From Chlorophyllum brunneum (lineage: Eukaryota; Basidiomycota; Agaricomycetes; Agaricales; Agaricaceae): a DNA stretch of 64,000 nt. Made by a program: the position numbers and the translations under genes. The stretch is from assembly GCA_963576785.1 (NCBI GenBank), contig OY756140.1, positions 2,666,001-2,730,000 on the forward strand. The letters are read 5' to 3'. Positions 61,823 through 64,000 of the stretch are shown piece after piece. The notes beneath the pieces were generated by a model that was not told the origin of the DNA, searched no databases, and was given only the letters and a program-made list of their open reading frames with translations. The number at the start of each line of letters is the position of its first letter. The first letter of the stretch is position 1.

Positions 61823-64000
61823 GTCGAAGCTCATGTTGTGTATCGAAGAGCATTAGTTAATCAGAGTAATTGTATCACTGCTAAATCCATCATGACTATC
61901 CGAAACCCCGCTGCCTTATCTCGCGCCATGGCGTATGGTCGTGACATGGCTAGAAGCTACGTCAAGGGACATGCTGCTATCGTTTAATCATTAACGGGTG
62001 GAGAACCAAATGCGTGTGGTACAGACACAAGGAATCCGATCTAATGGTTTCTGGCGCCTTCTGGCTGGCGGTTATAGACTGATGAGAAGGCTCGATGAAG
62101 CAAGCTGAGTGGTACTCGTGAAGATGAGATATGAAATCAGGAAGAGTCATGAGAACACCCAGGTGGATTGTTTTGAGATATAAGTGGGAAGCGGCAGAAT
62201 AATGTGGGTAGTCATGCAGACAAGTAATGTTTATAATTGGAAAGGGGGTTATAGATTTGGTTTTTCTTCTGCTCGGCATCGCAATTGGTAACCGCGGCGG
62301 ACGCGTAGGTGCGGAGATAAATGCGTTTGGAGGACAGTATTTCATCGTGATCATGATAAGCCTGACACCAAGATTGCTTCGTCGATTAGGGCACAACACG
62401 GGTTGATCAGGGGAACAGATGCTAAAGACCACCGAAACCGGGACCAGTACTGTAAGCTGTTCTGAAGTCTTAAAACTTTCGACATGTTACCATAACATTC
62501 ATACCGTACGTGAGGCTTGTCCGTTGCCTGATCTGAGAGGCAGCGACCTTGAAACTCGAACTGTGTGCTTTCCATTGGGTACGAGGTATCGAACTGCGGG
62601 ATGGCTATTGAAAATAAACATATGGCAGAGATCATGCGTGCCCGAACATGTGTATCGAGAAGCGATCTGTTGACAACGGTATCGATAGATTGTGGACTCA
62701 TTTGGGAGGAAAGGCCCCGAATGAAGGGTAGTGCGAGGAAATGAAATTGTCTGCTGAATTTTGTTGGTTGATCCTGGCAAAAGATGTTGAGATGTTTACA
62801 ACGGATCGGGTGGATCCTGTCGATATGGGCTACAATAATAGACGATTATATTGAGGGAGCCTTCCTTGGCGAAGCTGGCTGACGTCAGGAGTCACGGGGA
62901 TGAAGTAGAGTGGCGTCTTGGACCAGGAGAACGGCCTGGAAAGATCATAGTATATATCACAGACAATCAGCGATAGAGAAGCTGGCCATCCGACCCCAGC
63001 TGGGCACGAGTCAAGGTCCATGAATACATTGGATTTTCTTCCTTCCAGGGATGGGTAGTGTGAGTGAGCTTGTCGGCTTTTCGCACCTGGGAAGGGTCGG
63101 GCGCTATTTGTAGGAAGCCGGGTGGCATTTGATCGGAAAGAGAATAGATTTTGAAGAGAAGAGTGACAATTGGCAAGCGGGGAGCGTGAGCGAGGATTAT
63201 CATATCCATCTATCAGCTGTGCGAAATTGCGGTGGCGCCCGGACACTAAATGTCGGTGTCTGATGGGGGGAAGCAGGAGACTAAGTTGGCTGATGCAATT
63301 TCGAACAGATGATATTGTTTTGAGCAATCGGAGGTGATGAGTTTTCGATGGAGGCTAAGCAAGATCAACCATGTTGACGACGGTGATGTGATAGCGCTAA
63401 ACTTGGAACCTATAATGCACAGCATGCGGCACGTGTTGGGCACGTGCTGACGCGGGGCAAAATTGCATAGCTGCCCATACGGCTGGAACGGGGAGGGGTG
63501 TCGGCGAAGGCTAGTAGATGGTGTACCTGCGCCAGGGACGTGTGGGGAACTGGGCCGGAAGGAGGACGCGGGGGAGGAGGGAGAGCAGGTCGTCTGGAGC
63601 TGGAGTCAGGCGTGGCGAGGCTAAGCCTGTTATGGAAAACAACGGGTGTGGTTGGTGTTGGTGTCTTTGTGGTATCATACTGTGTACGGATCGCATTCGA
63701 AGGCACTGGCCATCGATAGAAGATAGGGAGCGGATTAGGTATCTTTGCGGGTGAGTCTGCGTGCTGGGGAGGACGGGGTGATTAATTATTGGGAACAGCC
63801 GAGGAAGGGCACGTTGCGGGCGATCAAAACGTTGAGGTGAATGCCTGCCGTCTGCCTTGCGCCCCTTCCTTCTTAACACTCACCTCCTGCCAGGCCAACA
63901 AACCCCATTTCTGTCACTCTTATCTGCAAAACATCCTCACGATCCTCACGCTTTTTTATACCTATCTGCTCTCATCCTACGCCCACGCTCTCCCAAACAC
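61823..64000. other. 2.2-kb end region without recognised gene
   Basis: After the BLM10 stop I see no conserved protein. A minus frame of 165 codons (62830-63327) has no motifs and mixed composition. From 63880 to 64000 the + strand is pyrimidine-rich with TTTTTTATA at about 63951, which looks like a promoter and 5' leader of a + strand gene just beyond the window. Confidence 0.4.

Noticed and set aside
61823..61987. Longer C-terminus for BLM10 (read-through to 61987)
   Set aside because: The splice at 61758/61815 gives the family's Tyr-Tyr-Ala end; the read-through tail is unlike any BLM10.
62830..63327. Minus-strand frame of 165 codons near the window end
   Set aside because: No recognisable domain, signal peptide or helix pattern, and no neighbouring exons in phase. 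Length alone is not enough in this composition.

Overview
The window is nuclear DNA from a filamentous fungus, most likely a mushroom-forming basidiomycete (Agaricomycotina). The genes are dense and cut by many 45-65 nt introns, with GT...AG ends and often several micro-exons. The protein set is purely eukaryotic and fungal in type: a Ugo1-like carrier, a Cys-3/Met4-like bZIP, a chitin deacetylase with an N-terminal Pro/Ser/Thr stalk and a GPI-type tail, and SRPK and GCK kinases. I see no operons, CRISPR arrays, insertion sequences or prophage. The species cannot be named from the sequence alone. All exon structures are my reading of splice sites plus protein-family continuity. For genes marked as checked, the exon lengths add up to an open frame.

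Layout. 1-3393 (-): tricalbin-type ER-plasma membrane tether, cut by the window edge. 4074-7431 (+): Ugo1-like mitochondrial carrier and a Nudix hydrolase. 7858-10206 (-): NPL4. 10575-16808 (+): bZIP factor, COX19, secreted GDPD-like protein, Rieske protein, TMEM205/DUF4149 protein. 16940-17836 (-): U2A'. 17924-23983 (+): SAC1 phosphatase, SET/NAP histone chaperone, chitin deacetylase. 25458-28540 (-) and 30325-32569 (+): two divergent kinases (SRPK type and OSR1/SPAK type) separated by 1.8 kb without a recognisable gene. 32742-34371: tRNA-like sequence and CSN6. 34845-37645 (-): MCM5. 38854-38944 (-): intron-containing tRNA-Lys(UUU). 39387-40475 (+): C2H2 factor. 41037-43200 (-) and 43338-44484 (+): Nramp transporter and MED6. 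44666-48870 (-): AP-3 sigma and an ECD/SGT1 protein. 49012-49602 (+): V-ATPase subunit F. 49703-53686 (-): TIM21, a phytanoyl-CoA dioxygenase-like protein and an AIM18-like protein. 53923-61822 (+): BLM10/PA200. The last 2.2 kb holds no gene I recognise.

Functionally this is a housekeeping region. It covers protein degradation (NPL4, CSN6, BLM10), mitochondria (Ugo1, COX19, Rieske, TIM21, AIM18-like), membrane contact and trafficking (tricalbin, SAC1, AP-3 sigma, V-ATPase F), splicing (U2A', SRPK, ECD) and chromatin, replication or transcription (SET/NAP, MCM5, MED6, bZIP, C2H2). Several neighbours are head-to-head with very short shared promoters (87, 137, 141 and 236 bp between start codons).

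I did not find a convincing new multi-gene system. The most notable signals are gene-structure features: the BLM10 C-terminal Tyr-Tyr-Ala made only by splicing to an 8-nt coding exon, an ATG-only first exon in NPL4, two GC-AG introns sharing the donor GCACGT, micro-exons in the Rieske and TMEM205-like genes, a 21-C tract before a 3' splice site, and a degraded-looking tRNA.
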